From: Roseiarcus sp963726105
GTDB lineage: Bacteria; Pseudomonadota; Alphaproteobacteria; Rhizobiales; Beijerinckiaceae
Length of the DNA stretch: 64,000 bases
Direction: 5' to 3'
NCBI GenBank assembly: GCA_963726105.1
Contig: CAVSBJ010000002.1
Coordinates: 1 to 64,000 of the forward strand
In this document: piece after piece, positions 47,547 to 56,442 of the stretch
How the letters are laid out: each line of letters opens with the position of its first letter
Position numbering within the stretch: position 1 is the stretch's first letter
Notes under the pieces: generated by a model
Database searches by the model: none
The model's input: the letters and a program-made list of their open reading frames with translations, nothing else
What the model was told of the DNA's origin: nothing
Position numbers and translations under genes: made by a program

Positions 47547-47751
47547 GGCGGCTTGCGTGTTTCCCTTTGGTTAAGAGGTTCGTTCTGTAACGGAGCGCCT
47601 TCGCGAGCGTAATCACAAGAAGAGCGACGCTCTCACAAGTGTGATGACACGTCTGCGTGAAACGAAGCGCAGTGTCGCGTCAACGCCATAGTGGCGGCTT
47701 AAGCGGCGCGTGGGTTTGATGATTTGCTATCGGCATGAATGGAGCAGGGCC

Positions 47752-48468
47752 ATGATCTCGTCCTTCAAAAGAGGATCTTCCTTTCCGGCGCTCGTTCTGA
47801 TCGGGCTCCTGTCCACGGCCGCCTTTTTCGTCACCCGATCGACCGCCGAGGAGGCGCGCCCCGTGCCGGCGCCGGCCGTCGACGAGCAGGCTGGGGCCAA
47901 GACGTCCGAAACCGCGGTGATCGCGGGGGGATGTTTCTGGGGCGTGCAGGGCGTCTTCCAGCATGTGAACGGCGTGACCAACGCCGTCTCCGGCTATGCC
48001 GGCGGCGACAAGTCGACCGCGCATTACGAGATGACCTCGAACGGCGACACGGGCCACGCGGAATCGGTGCAGATCACCTACGATCCGCGCAAGATCACCT
48101 ACGGGCGCATCCTGCAGGTCTATTTCTCCGTCGCCCACGACCCGACCGAGCTCAATCGCCAGGGTCCGGATTCAGGCACGCAATATCGCTCGGCGATTTT
48201 CCCCGTGAACGACGAGCAGGCGCGGGTGGCGAAGGCCTATATCGCCGAGCTCAATTCCGCGCATGTGTTCGGCGCGCCGGTCGTCACCACGATCGAGCCG
48301 GGCAAGACCTTCTACCGCGCCGAGGATTATCACCAGGACTTCTTGGCCAAGAATCCGGGCTACCCTTACATCGTCTATAACGACCTGCCGAAGGTCGCGA
48401 ACCTCAAGCGCCTGTTCCCCGCGCTCTACCGCCCCAACCCCGCGCTCGTCAGCGCCGCCCGCTCGTGA
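47752..48468 (+). CDS. msrA: Methionine-S-sulfoxide reductase, exported
   Basis: 238 residues: an N-terminal hydrophobic segment (FPALVLIGLLSTAAFFVT) serves as signal or anchor, followed by the MsrA core with nucleophile Cys in GGCFWGVQG, TGHAESVQI and PDSGTQYRSAIF. ATG 47752 follows GCAGGG; a longer frame from 47710 lacks a start signal. Together with msrB it forms a periplasmic system covering both sulfoxide epimers. Confidence 0.9.
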   Translation: MISSFKRGSSFPALVLIGLLSTAAFFVTRSTAEEARPVPAPAVDEQAGAKTSETAVIAGGCFWGVQGVFQHVNGVTNAVSGYAGGDKSTAHYEMTSNGDTGHAESVQITYDPRKITYGRILQVYFSVAHDPTELNRQGPDSGTQYRSAIFPVNDEQARVAKAYIAELNSAHVFGAPVVTTIEPGKTFYRAEDYHQDFLAKNPGYPYIVYNDLPKVANLKRLFPALYRPNPALVSAARS

Positions 48469-48472
48469 GTTT

Positions 48473-48517
48473 ACCTTCTCCCTTGGGGAGAAGGTGGCGC
48501 GAAGCGCCGGATGAGGG
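48473..48517. repeat. REP-like repeat, copy E
   Basis: ACCTTCTCCCTTGGGGAGAA then GGTGGCGCGAAGCGCCGGAT and GAGGG: one unit of the family seen at 38296 and 44561. It lies in the convergent gap between msrA and the STAND gene and can form a hairpin at the 3' ends of both. Confidence 0.75.
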
Positions 48518-48575
48518 CTCCTCGCCCGCTTTCGCGGGCATGACAGGCGATGGATGCGCCGATCCCCGTCCGCTC

Positions 48576-51146
48576 TCACGCGCCGCCCTGCGCGAGGGCC
48601 GCCTCCAGCGCGGCCAGGTTGTTGCGCACGGTCACCGTGTTGGGATGGTCAGACCCGAGGCTCGCCTCGAAAATCACGAGCGCGCGGCGATACAGCGGCG
48701 CCGCCTCGTCGAGGCGGTTGGTCTCCTTTAATAAGACCGCGAGACTGTTGAGACTACCTGCCACGGACGGATGATCGGGTCCAAAACATTTCTCGAATAT
48801 TGCGAGCGCACGGCGCATCAGCGGCTCGGCCTCATTCTGGCGGTCCGTGGTGTACAGCACACATGCGAGATTGTTGAGGCCAGTTGCCACTTGCGGGTGA
48901 CTTTGTCCGTAGCTCGTTTCCCAGATCGCAAGCCCGCGGCGATAGAGCGGCTCGGCCTCGGCGAGGCGATTCGTGGCCTGGAGCAGATTCGCGAGATTGT
49001 TGAGGTCGGTCGCCACATCAGGATGATCCGGCCCATAGCTGGCTTCGTCGATCGTCAGCGCCTTGCGAAGCAAGGCCTCCGCCTCAGCCGGGCGGTTAGT
49101 ATCTCTTAGCAAGAGCGCAAGCACGGTGCGGCTACTTGTAGGGTAATTCGGCCCATAATTCGCCTCATCGATTGCGAGCGCGCGTCGAATGAGTGGCTCT
49201 GCGTCACCAGATCGATTTGTGTCTCGGAGGAGGTTCGCGAGATTGTTGAGGTAGGCCGCCACATGGGGATGATCGCGCCCAAGACTCGCCTCGCCGATCG
49301 CGAGCGCAAGGCGATACAGCGGCTCCGCCTCGGTGAAGCGCGCCTTCTGTTCAAGAAGGAGGCCGAGCTCGTTGAACAGCCGCGCGGTCGGCTCCATAAT
49401 TTCCGCCGCGTCCGCGTTGTGCGCGACCGCAAGCGCGTGCGGCGCGAGCGGATCGAGAATTGGCCAGCTCCGCACGTCGTCGGGCTGACCAGCGAAGGCA
49501 GCGTTGACCCATTCCAACGCCTCGCGCAGCGCCTGCGACCTGCGCTCCTCGCTCATCGCGCGGCGGGCGAAATCCTGCACGAGGCGATGCACGACAAAGC
49601 CCGGCGCGCCGCCGTCCTCCGCGGTCAAGCCAGAAATGAGCGAATAGGCGTAGAGGCCGGCGCGCGCTTGATAGACGTCAGCGTCCGACGCCTCGCCAGG
49701 GACAGCGACGTCGAGCAGCGAATCCGGAACCGGGTCGGGGGCAAGGAAGGCGAGCCGTTCCAGCAGCCGTCGGCTCTCCGGCGAGAGCCGCGCGACCGAT
49801 GTCGCCCAAGTCGTGGCCAGCGTCCGATCGGAACCCGTCACCGTCGCATCCGCCCAAGCGAGCGCTTTGTCCCGACTCTCGCCCCAAAGTTTCAGATAGC
49901 GAGCAAAGCCGATGCGATCGGTCGCGATATGTGCGCCTGCCTGCTCAAGCCCCAGCGCGAGGCCGCCAAGCTCACGCGCCAGTTCACGGGCAAGCGCAAT
50001 GTCGTCCTTGCTCTTGCTTCGGTCGGCGTCCGTCCGGTCCAGCAGGAATTGCGCGGCCGCGGTCTCGTCGAGTGTGGAAACTTGGAGCTTTCGCACTCCG
50101 GCGGGAAAATTCGTCGCCCGCGCGGTGATGATGACATGCCCGCCTTTGAGACGTGGCATGAGTTTCGCGACCTCACCAACGGCGGCGCGGTCATCGACAT
50201 TGTCGAGGATCATGAGCCAAGTTGGGTTGGCCTCAAGCCAGCGCAGGACGGCGGTGATCTTGGTCGCGTCGTCGCGCGCCTCCTTTTCTGGAAGGTCGAG
50301 AACCTCGAAGGCCGTTAGCCCCGCCAAGCCCGCGTTGAGCGCGGAGCCGTCGCTCGCGCTGACGAACAGAAGCGCCGAATAGACCGCCTCGCGAGACCAT
50401 CCATATTCGATCGCGAGCCGCGTCTTGCCAATTCCCCCGAGACCGTAAAGCGCGACCGGGGCGCCTTTGGCGCCCAGCAGCCCCGTATGCAGGTCGGCGA
50501 GATCCTCATCGCGGCCGGTGAACAGGCTGCCGAGCGACGCGAATGGCAGGTTGCGGGATTTCGTGGTCGATCCCGCTTTCTTAAGGGCGTCCAGAACCGC
50601 AGACCCGAAAACACGCGCGACGAGATTGTCAGCACTGGTGAACGTCTTCGCGGGATAGACATCGATCGCTTTGAGCCGCGTAAGATGCTCGGCCTGTGAG
50701 GCGCGCGAAGCGTCGGTTGGCGCGAATTTTGCGCCGCGTTTCACGCCATAGGCCGGCGCGACGATGACGAGGTTTTTCCTCGCGCCGTCCTCGTTGGAGC
50801 CGATCGCGAGCCACGCTTCCCATTGCGTATAGGTAAGGCGCCCAAGGGCCTCACGATCCATGCCCTTTTCGGCCAGCCGAGCCGCGAGCTCGGGTCGGCG
50901 ACGCAAAAGGTCGCCAACGCTGCTTGACACGGGCGCCGAGCCGGCCATCTCGCCCACGAAATGCACGACGACGTCGCAGCTCTCGATATAGTCTTCCAGC
51001 ATGGCGAGAGTGTCGCCGCCGCGATTTTGAAACTCCTCCTGGATTTTGATTTCGACATTGAGTTGCGTCAGCGCGCCGCGCAACGCGTCGCGATACTCGC
51101 CGAACTCGTCGGACACGCAGGAGAGAAAGAGCTTGACGTCCGCCAT
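48576..51146 (-). CDS. DUF4062-NB-ARC-TPR STAND ATPase
   Basis: 856-residue multidomain protein. Residues 1-190 resemble DUF4062, a TIR/Rossmann-like domain (VKLFLSCVSDEFGEYRDALR ... SCDVVVHFVG). Residues 205-480 form an NB-ARC-type ATPase: Walker A GLGGIGKT (235-242), Walker B LMILDNVDD (311-319), HVIITAR sensor, GGLALGLEQAGA in the GLPL position and a winged-helix region. Residues 590-850 hold six 42-residue kinesin-light-chain-like TPRs (pattern EAEPLYRRALAI ... GPDHPxVA). The plan matches bacterial NLR-like sensors, some of them anti-phage. No partner gene is adjacent. Ligand and effector activity are unknown. Confidence 0.88.
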   Translation of the reverse strand: MADVKLFLSCVSDEFGEYRDALRGALTQLNVEIKIQEEFQNRGGDTLAMLEDYIESCDVVVHFVGEMAGSAPVSSSVGDLLRRRPELAARLAEKGMDREALGRLTYTQWEAWLAIGSNEDGARKNLVIVAPAYGVKRGAKFAPTDASRASQAEHLTRLKAIDVYPAKTFTSADNLVARVFGSAVLDALKKAGSTTKSRNLPFASLGSLFTGRDEDLADLHTGLLGAKGAPVALYGLGGIGKTRLAIEYGWSREAVYSALLFVSASDGSALNAGLAGLTAFEVLDLPEKEARDDATKITAVLRWLEANPTWLMILDNVDDRAAVGEVAKLMPRLKGGHVIITARATNFPAGVRKLQVSTLDETAAAQFLLDRTDADRSKSKDDIALARELARELGGLALGLEQAGAHIATDRIGFARYLKLWGESRDKALAWADATVTGSDRTLATTWATSVARLSPESRRLLERLAFLAPDPVPDSLLDVAVPGEASDADVYQARAGLYAYSLISGLTAEDGGAPGFVVHRLVQDFARRAMSEERRSQALREALEWVNAAFAGQPDDVRSWPILDPLAPHALAVAHNADAAEIMEPTARLFNELGLLLEQKARFTEAEPLYRLALAIGEASLGRDHPHVAAYLNNLANLLRDTNRSGDAEPLIRRALAIDEANYGPNYPTSSRTVLALLLRDTNRPAEAEALLRKALTIDEASYGPDHPDVATDLNNLANLLQATNRLAEAEPLYRRGLAIWETSYGQSHPQVATGLNNLACVLYTTDRQNEAEPLMRRALAIFEKCFGPDHPSVAGSLNSLAVLLKETNRLDEAAPLYRRALVIFEASLGSDHPNTVTVRNNLAALEAALAQGGA

Positions 51147-51756
51147 TCGCCGCCGCCCGCGTTATGGCCGTGGCCCCAATGTGGCATGGCGAGACGAGTT
51201 CGGCAAAGGGCGGGGCGAGGCGCGTCGTGATTATGGGCGCCCATCCGCAATGCCCGGTTCGAGGTGGATTTTCTATGTTTTGCCGCGAAAATGCAGCTGT
51301 ATTAAATCTGGCGGACGCCCATCTTTCGCCAACCCGTGGCGCGGATGAGGCTTTTCTACGGCCATGAGGCCGTTCCGCAGGGCCGGCCCGCGATGTGATT
51401 GTGTTCACTGCGGGTGGGTGCCGGCGTCGATGTCAAGCCCGGACCGTTCCGAGTGGCGAGGACGATAGGCTCGCCGGCAAGCCGGCCGACGGCGGCCAAG
51501 GTTGTAATCCAACATTGTCTTGCGCAAATCGGTATTTTATGTTATTCAGAATGAACCGGGTCGAATCCGGTTCCTCGCGAGGCTTAGGGACGAAGGGAAT
51601 CGAGGGAAAGAATTTTTTATTTGGATTCGCTGTAACCCGTTGAAAAAGTCCCGATTCCACCAAAGGAATCCAAGGAAATGCAAGCAAATTTGCTTGTTTT
51701 TATTAGGATTTGCTTGCATTCATTTGGTCGCCAAGCGGGGCCTGCCCCGACGCGGC
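51147..51756. other. Intergenic region with AT-rich palindromes
   Basis: No gene was recognised. The part from about 51520 is clearly AT-richer than its surroundings and holds GAACCGG-N7-CCGGTTC (51551-51571), the 16-bp palindrome CAAGCAAATTTGCTTG followed by five Ts near 51680-51700, and a further inverted copy (AATGCAAGCAAAT / ATTTGCTTGCATT). A short minus-strand frame at 51433-51687 has no recognised domain. Confidence 0.5.
51679..51700 (+). terminator. Possible terminator-like palindrome with T-run
   Basis: CAAGCAAATTTGCTTG is a perfect 16-bp palindrome directly followed by TTTTT on the plus strand. The stem is AT-rich and has no loop, so termination strength is doubtful. It could instead be a protein-binding site. 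No plus-strand gene ends here, which weakens the terminator reading. Confidence 0.3.
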
Positions 51757-52635
51757 TTAAGTCTTGGCGACCCCGGCGCAGAACCGGACAATCGCGTCGA
51801 TCGTCGCCTCGGGCCGGTCGAACTGCGGCGCGTGGCGGCAGGCCTCGAGGATGAGGCTCGTCACGGGAGCGGGCGAGCGGGCCTCGATGGCGCGGATCTG
51901 CTTCAGCGTTCCATATTGATCGTCCGCGCCCTGGATGAGGAGCGCGGGGACACGCCAGCGGTTGACGGAATCCTTGATGGTCCAGGCTTTGAAGCCGGGA
52001 TCGAGCCAGGCGTCGTTCCAGCCGCGGAAGGCGACGTCGACATGGCCGTGATACTTGGCGAGCCTCGCGCGGAGGTCGCCGGTCTCATAGGCATGGCCCG
52101 CCTCCGCGATCGCGGCGAGGCCCATCGCTTCGGTGAAGAGATGAGGCGCCATCAGGATGAGGCCCTTGATCCGCTCGTCGGCCCGTTCGCCGGCATAGAT
52201 CGCCGCGATCGAGGCGCCGTCGCTGTGGCCGAGCAGGATTCCGTGTTTGAGCCCGATCGCGTCGAGCAAAGCGGGCAGGCTCATCCGCGCCTCGCGGCTC
52301 ATGTAATCGAGCGGACGCGGGAGACTGACCGGATCGGACCCGCCGTAGCCTGCGCGTGAATAGGCGAACACCCCAAGGCCGGCCGCCGCCGCAAGTTTTT
52401 GCGGAAAGTCACGCCACAGCGCGACGCAGCCGAGGCCCTCATGCAGCATGATGATCGTCGGCGCCTGATCCGGGGTCGGCCCATAAGCCGCCGCCTCCAG
52501 CCGTTTGCCGTCGGCGAAGACGGCGCCGGCGGCGCCGTCGATCCATCGAAAGGCCGCAGGGTCGAGCGTCATCATCGTGCGGATCGGTTGCGCTTCCGGA
52601 TCAAGCGTGACCCCCGGCGCCGTGGAATCGCACAC
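51757..52635 (-). CDS. Alpha/beta hydrolase
   Basis: 292-residue frame; the family-like part starts near MTLDPAAFRWIDG (residue 22), so the true start may be about 52572. Motifs: MLHEGLGCVALWRDFP (oxyanion region), nucleophile elbow GHSDGA, acid in LIQGADDQYG and His in ACRHAPQFDRPE. These resemble the esterase/haloperoxidase-like group. The substrate is unknown. It is divergent from the AT-richer quorum-sensing block. Confidence 0.82.
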   Translation of the reverse strand: MCDSTAPGVTLDPEAQPIRTMMTLDPAAFRWIDGAAGAVFADGKRLEAAAYGPTPDQAPTIIMLHEGLGCVALWRDFPQKLAAAAGLGVFAYSRAGYGGSDPVSLPRPLDYMSREARMSLPALLDAIGLKHGILLGHSDGASIAAIYAGERADERIKGLILMAPHLFTEAMGLAAIAEAGHAYETGDLRARLAKYHGHVDVAFRGWNDAWLDPGFKAWTIKDSVNRWRVPALLIQGADDQYGTLKQIRAIEARSPAPVTSLILEACRHAPQFDRPEATIDAIVRFCAGVAKT

Positions 52636-52820
52636 GCGCCCGCTTCCGCCCTTTTGTCAGGGTTCGATTGGACATTCGACGGCGCGGCTGGCGGAAATCA
52701 GCTCCTTGCATGGGTTGGCCGGCCTTGTTCTCCGTTCCGCCTCCACATGTTTGTTGATTGCATTGCCGTTCTTATGTTACATTAGTGACGGAACAAAGTT
52801 GCAATTTGGGCCCGGAGGGC

Positions 52821-52988
52821 ATGATGCCCACAGAGTTGACGATGTTATATGGCCAATCAAGACCATTAAAACCAAACCGTACAAACGTCGACCCGAGCGC
52901 CTGCAACGGCCGCCGTCTGATCGTGGTCTCGACTGATCCAATTGATCTGTGGGCAAAAGTGACCGGGAGGCCCGGGCTGAGCCTGTAG
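52821..52988 (+). CDS. Possible 55-residue protein upstream of luxR
   Basis: The frame starts MMPTELTMLYGQSRPLKPNR after GGAGGG, a good ribosome binding site, and ends 32 bp before the luxR start. No domain or signal peptide was recognised. The good start signal and position in the quorum-sensing block are the only support. Confidence 0.4.
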   Translation: MMPTELTMLYGQSRPLKPNRTNVDPSACNGRRLIVVSTDPIDLWAKVTGRPGLSL

Positions 52989-53020
52989 AAATGCCTTCAT
53001 GACGTCAATGGCTAACGCCT

Positions 53021-53782
53021 ATGGGAAATGTTACGATCGAATCGGCCGCTATAAGACTTACGGATACGATTCTTGGTTATAACGAGCAAGACCTGGAGGA
53101 AACCCTTAAGGCAATCGCGCTGGATATCGGCGTTAGCCACATTGCGTATATGCGTTTTGCCCCTGACAAAAGTTCTGACGCTAGTCTGCTTACCGGGACT
53201 GTAACCTATTCGTTTCAGTGGCAGACGCGGTATTTTCTCAAACAGTACGTCTTGATTGACCCGGTTATTGCATATGGGGGTAAAGCGGTTCTTCCATTCG
53301 ACTGGGATCAGTTGGCGCGCGATGACCCCGCGGTTCAGGCGTTTTTCGCCGATGCGCTAACCCACGAGGTTGGCCTCAACGGACTGTCTATCCCCGTTCG
53401 CAATCGGAGGGGCGTTTACTCGTTGGTGTCTTATACCAGCAACCACGCAAAACCGGAATGGCAAGAATTTAAAAAAAGCAATATGGTAAAACTGCAATTG
53501 ATCTCGGTTCTTATTGACTCCGCGGCTAGTGTCAATCTAAAACTCAGTAGCCCGCCAGTTAAACTCTCTAAGAGGGAAGAACAGTGCCTGATTTGGGCTG
53601 CTCGTGGCAAGACATACCAAGATATTTCCGATATACTGAATATATCGTTTGGCAGCGTGAAGAGTTATCTTGATACGGCGCGGCATAAATTGAATTGCGC
53701 GAACTTGACGCATGCAGTTGGGGTTGCCATTGCTACTGGTGTTATTCCTGCAAAGGCTCTGCAGGGTTCCTCCTTTAAGTGA
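53021..53782 (+). CDS. luxR: LuxR-family quorum-sensing regulator
   Basis: 253-residue acyl-homoserine-lactone-responsive activator. The autoinducer-pocket residues keep TraR spacing: W67, Y71, D80 and W95 (W-x3-Y-x8-D-x14-W). The C-terminal GerE-type helix-turn-helix is LSKREEQCLIWAARGKTYQD and on to SVKSYLDTARHKL. ATG 53021 has no clear ribosome site. The luxI gene follows 92 bp downstream in the same direction. Codons are AT-richer than in surrounding genes, suggesting transfer. Confidence 0.92.
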   Translation: MGNVTIESAAIRLTDTILGYNEQDLEETLKAIALDIGVSHIAYMRFAPDKSSDASLLTGTVTYSFQWQTRYFLKQYVLIDPVIAYGGKAVLPFDWDQLARDDPAVQAFFADALTHEVGLNGLSIPVRNRRGVYSLVSYTSNHAKPEWQEFKKSNMVKLQLISVLIDSAASVNLKLSSPPVKLSKREEQCLIWAARGKTYQDISDILNISFGSVKSYLDTARHKLNCANLTHAVGVAIATGVIPAKALQGSSFK

Positions 53783-53802
53783 TTCCTAAAATGTCAACTC
53801 AG

Positions 53803-53821
53803 CCACTATGTGGAATTGTGG
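53803..53821. promoter_or_regulatory. Imperfect dyad upstream of luxI, candidate lux box
   Basis: CCACTATGTGGAATTGTGG: ends CCAC and GTGG with partial symmetry between them, 54 bp before the luxI start codon. Size (19 bp) and position fit a LuxR-type binding site, but symmetry is weak and the classical ACCTG core is absent. Confidence 0.3.
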
Positions 53822-53874
53822 TGATTGAAAATTAAGGTTAACATTCGTGGTCTCGTAGCAAGGGAGATGCCACG

Positions 53875-54525
53875 ATGTTGAAGCTTATTGAAGGTTCGCG
53901 AGCCTCGTTGTTTCCGGTCGAAATGGACGCAATGTTTCGTAATAGGGCAGTCACTTTTTCAGAACGGCTCGGCTGGGACGTTACTGTGACGGATGGATAT
54001 GAACGGGATGAATTCGATAATGCCAATCCGTTGTATCTGGTATCGGTAGACCCAAATACGAATGAATATTGGGGGTCTTTGCGATTGCTGCCGACCACGG
54101 GGCCAAACATGCTGCGTGATGTTTTTCCCTGCCTCCTCGAAGAGGGAGAGATCATCGAAAGCGCGACAATCTGGGAGAGCTCGCGAATTTGCGCCATCGC
54201 CGCGGATGGCCAGCCTCAGCGCCGCCGGAACGGAGTCAACTTCGTGCTCAGCGAGTTGATCGCGGGCATTGGGGAGGTTGCGGTCATCGCTGGCCTGACC
54301 CAAATCGTTTCGGTGTTCGACGCGCGGATTTATAGAGTTCTAAAAGCCGTCGGCTGCAATCCGCAGCTTATCGGCCGGCCCCGGCGGATAGGGGACACCA
54401 TGAGCTACGCAGGGCTTTTCGATACCGGAGACGGTCTTCTGTCTGCTCTGAAAGCGTTTCGTGAGGAGCTTGGAATCGAGCCGCCGGAATCGAAAGAACT
54501 CGCCAGAGAACTCGCTTTCGCCTAA
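53875..54525 (+). CDS. luxI: Acyl-homoserine-lactone synthase, LuxI family
   Basis: 216-residue autoinducer synthase using S-adenosylmethionine and an acyl-ACP or acyl-CoA. All invariant family residues are present at canonical numbers: R24, F28, W34, D45, D48, R70, F84, E101 and R104. The acyl chain made cannot be told from the sequence. AGGGAG precedes the ATG. It forms a pair with the luxR gene upstream. Insertion-sequence remains begin about 60 bp after its stop. Confidence 0.95.
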   Translation: MLKLIEGSRASLFPVEMDAMFRNRAVTFSERLGWDVTVTDGYERDEFDNANPLYLVSVDPNTNEYWGSLRLLPTTGPNMLRDVFPCLLEEGEIIESATIWESSRICAIAADGQPQRRRNGVNFVLSELIAGIGEVAVIAGLTQIVSVFDARIYRVLKAVGCNPQLIGRPRRIGDTMSYAGLFDTGDGLLSALKAFREELGIEPPESKELARELAFA

Positions 54526-54584
54526 TGGGCGGTTGTAGCGCAGTCGGCTGCACGACTGCGCTACAAAGCCTCTCGTCTCTTGCT

Positions 54585-54802
54585 ATGCAACGTCATCGGC
54601 ATCAGGAGTTCGCTGGCTTCTTGAATGCCGTCAAGCGCGAGGTTCCCGTCGGAAAGATGTGCTCGCCATTCTCGACAGTTCCGCCGCCCACAAGCTTCAA
54701 GCCGTGCGAACTGGATGGCGCGCCGTGCGCGCTATACGTTCCATTTCACCCCGACTTCGGCTTTCTTGGCTCAACGCCGTCGAGGGCTTCTCGTCGCCAC
54801 CG
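54585..54802 (+). pseudogene. IS630-family transposase remnant, C-terminal part
   Basis: Broken text QRHRHQEFAGFLNAVKREVP, then in another frame LAILDSSAAHKLQAV and LSWLNAVEGF, matches the DDE region of IS630-type transposases (the LNAVEGF motif carries the final Glu). It ends abruptly at the left repeat of the IS3 element, which probably inserted into it. No matching continuation was recognised beyond the IS3 right end at 60151. Confidence 0.65.
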
Positions 54803-54819
54803 TGAACCGCCCCGGGTTT

Positions 54820-55140
54820 GCCGGCGGCCGTTTCGTTTGAGTCACGCCGCGGTGGCGGGTTGGTCCGTCATGGCATAGTAGCGTTTCTCGGCTTCGGCTG
54901 GCGGGATGTTGCCGATGGGCTCCAGCAGCGGCGATTGTTGAACCGATCCACCCACTCCAGCGTCGCGAACGCGACAGCCTCGAATGACCGCCATGGTGGG
55001 CGCCGATGGATGGCCTCGGCTTTGTAGAGACCGTTGATGGTTTCGGCGAGAGCATTGTCGTAGCTGTCGCCGACGCTGCCTACAGAAGGCTCGATACCCG
55101 CTTCCGCCAAGCGCTGGGTGTATGTGATCGAGACGTATTG
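54820..55140 (-). pseudogene. IS3 OrfB transposase, C-terminal part (cut off by IS30)
   Basis: Reads QYVSITYTQRLAEAGIEPS, GSVGDSYDNALAETINGLY (catalytic Glu) and ATLEWVDRFNNRR. A frameshift follows before the usual end. It continues the N-terminal part at 59168-59775; the IS30 split lies within the HRDRGSQ-YVS motif. Confidence 0.8.
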
Positions 55141-55186
55141 GGCGGATTCAAGCGGTCGTCGCAACACCTTAACGAAGGAGGTTGCG

Positions 55187-56335
55187 ATGAGCCCTCGAAA
55201 GCGCCGATCACACCATTCTGGACGGGCCCCGCTGCCGTCACCGGGACGGCCGCCAGCAGCGGAGCGATCTGAACTTCAGCGATTTTGGTTGGGGATTGCG
55301 AAGGGGATGACCAGCGAGGAGGCTGCGCTGGCGGCTGGTATGTCGCAGCCTGTCGGAACCAGGATGTTCCGAAAGGCAGGCGGCATGCCACCAGCGATGT
55401 TCAGATCTTCGGCCGAGCCCCCGTCCGGACGATATCTCTCGTTTGCCGAACGTGAGGAGATCGCGCTTCTGCGCGTTCAGGGCCTTTCGAAGCGCGAGAT
55501 CGGACGCCGGCTTGGTCGATCCGCCTCGACGATCTCCCGTGAGCTACGGCGCAATGCCGCCACGCGCAGCGGTGGCTTGGAATATCGTGCGTCGACAGCC
55601 CAATGGCACGCCGAGCGATCGGGCCGGCGTCCGAAAGGCGCCAAGCTTGCGCTGAACCGGGCCTTACGCGTCTATGTCGAGGAGAGGCTGGCCGGAACGG
55701 TCGCTGCTCGTAATGGTGCTGTCGTTGCCGGTCCTATGGTCTGCTGGAGTGGACGCCGTCATGGACAACGAAAGGCTCGTCGATGGAGCACGGCATGGAG
55801 CCCGGAGCAGATCGCCCGGCGATTGGCTGTAGACTTTCCGAATGACGAGACCATGCGGATCAGTCACGAAGCCATTTATCAAGCACTCTTCATCCAAGGC
55901 CGAGGGGCCCTTCGACGAGAACTGACCGCATGCCTGCGAACCGGGCGGGCGTTGCGGACGCCGCGGGCGCGCGTGGGCCAGCGCGGCAAGGGCTTCGTGT
56001 CATCCGAGATCATGATCAGCCAGCGCCCGGCCGAGGCGGATGACCGTGCGATTCCGGGGCACTGGGAGGGCGACCTCATTCTGGGGCTTGGCAGTTCGGC
56101 AATAGGCACACTGGTCGAGCGTACGACGCGCTTTACGATGCTGCTACACCTGCCGCGACTGGACGGTCATGGGGCCACGCCGCGAGCCAAGAATGGACCG
56201 GCTCTCGCAGGGCATGGCGCCGAGGCCGTTCGCGATGCCATCACGCGCACCATCGTAACCCTGCCTCAGGAACTTCGCCGCTCGTTGACATGGGACCAAG
56301 GCGCCGAGATGGCCCAACACGTGGCGCTTAAAATC
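55187..56335 (+). pseudogene. IS30 transposase, 5' part (interrupted by IS66)
   Basis: Starts at ATG 55187 after GAAGGAGG. The N-terminal helix-turn-helix (LSFAEREEIALLRVQGLSKR) is followed by HWEGDLILG (first Asp) and LTWDQGAEMA (second Asp). The reading stops being IS30 after HVALKI, where IS66 copy 3 begins. The third catalytic residue lies in the other part at 58904-59128. Confidence 0.85.
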
Positions 56336-56442
56336 GTATCCCTCCGGCGAGGGCCGCCTAGCGAAAGCGAGGCGAGCGGCGATAGTGCGGTGATGTGGAC
56401 GCGGCGATCGTGTCCACTAATCGATGATGGACACTATCGCAG

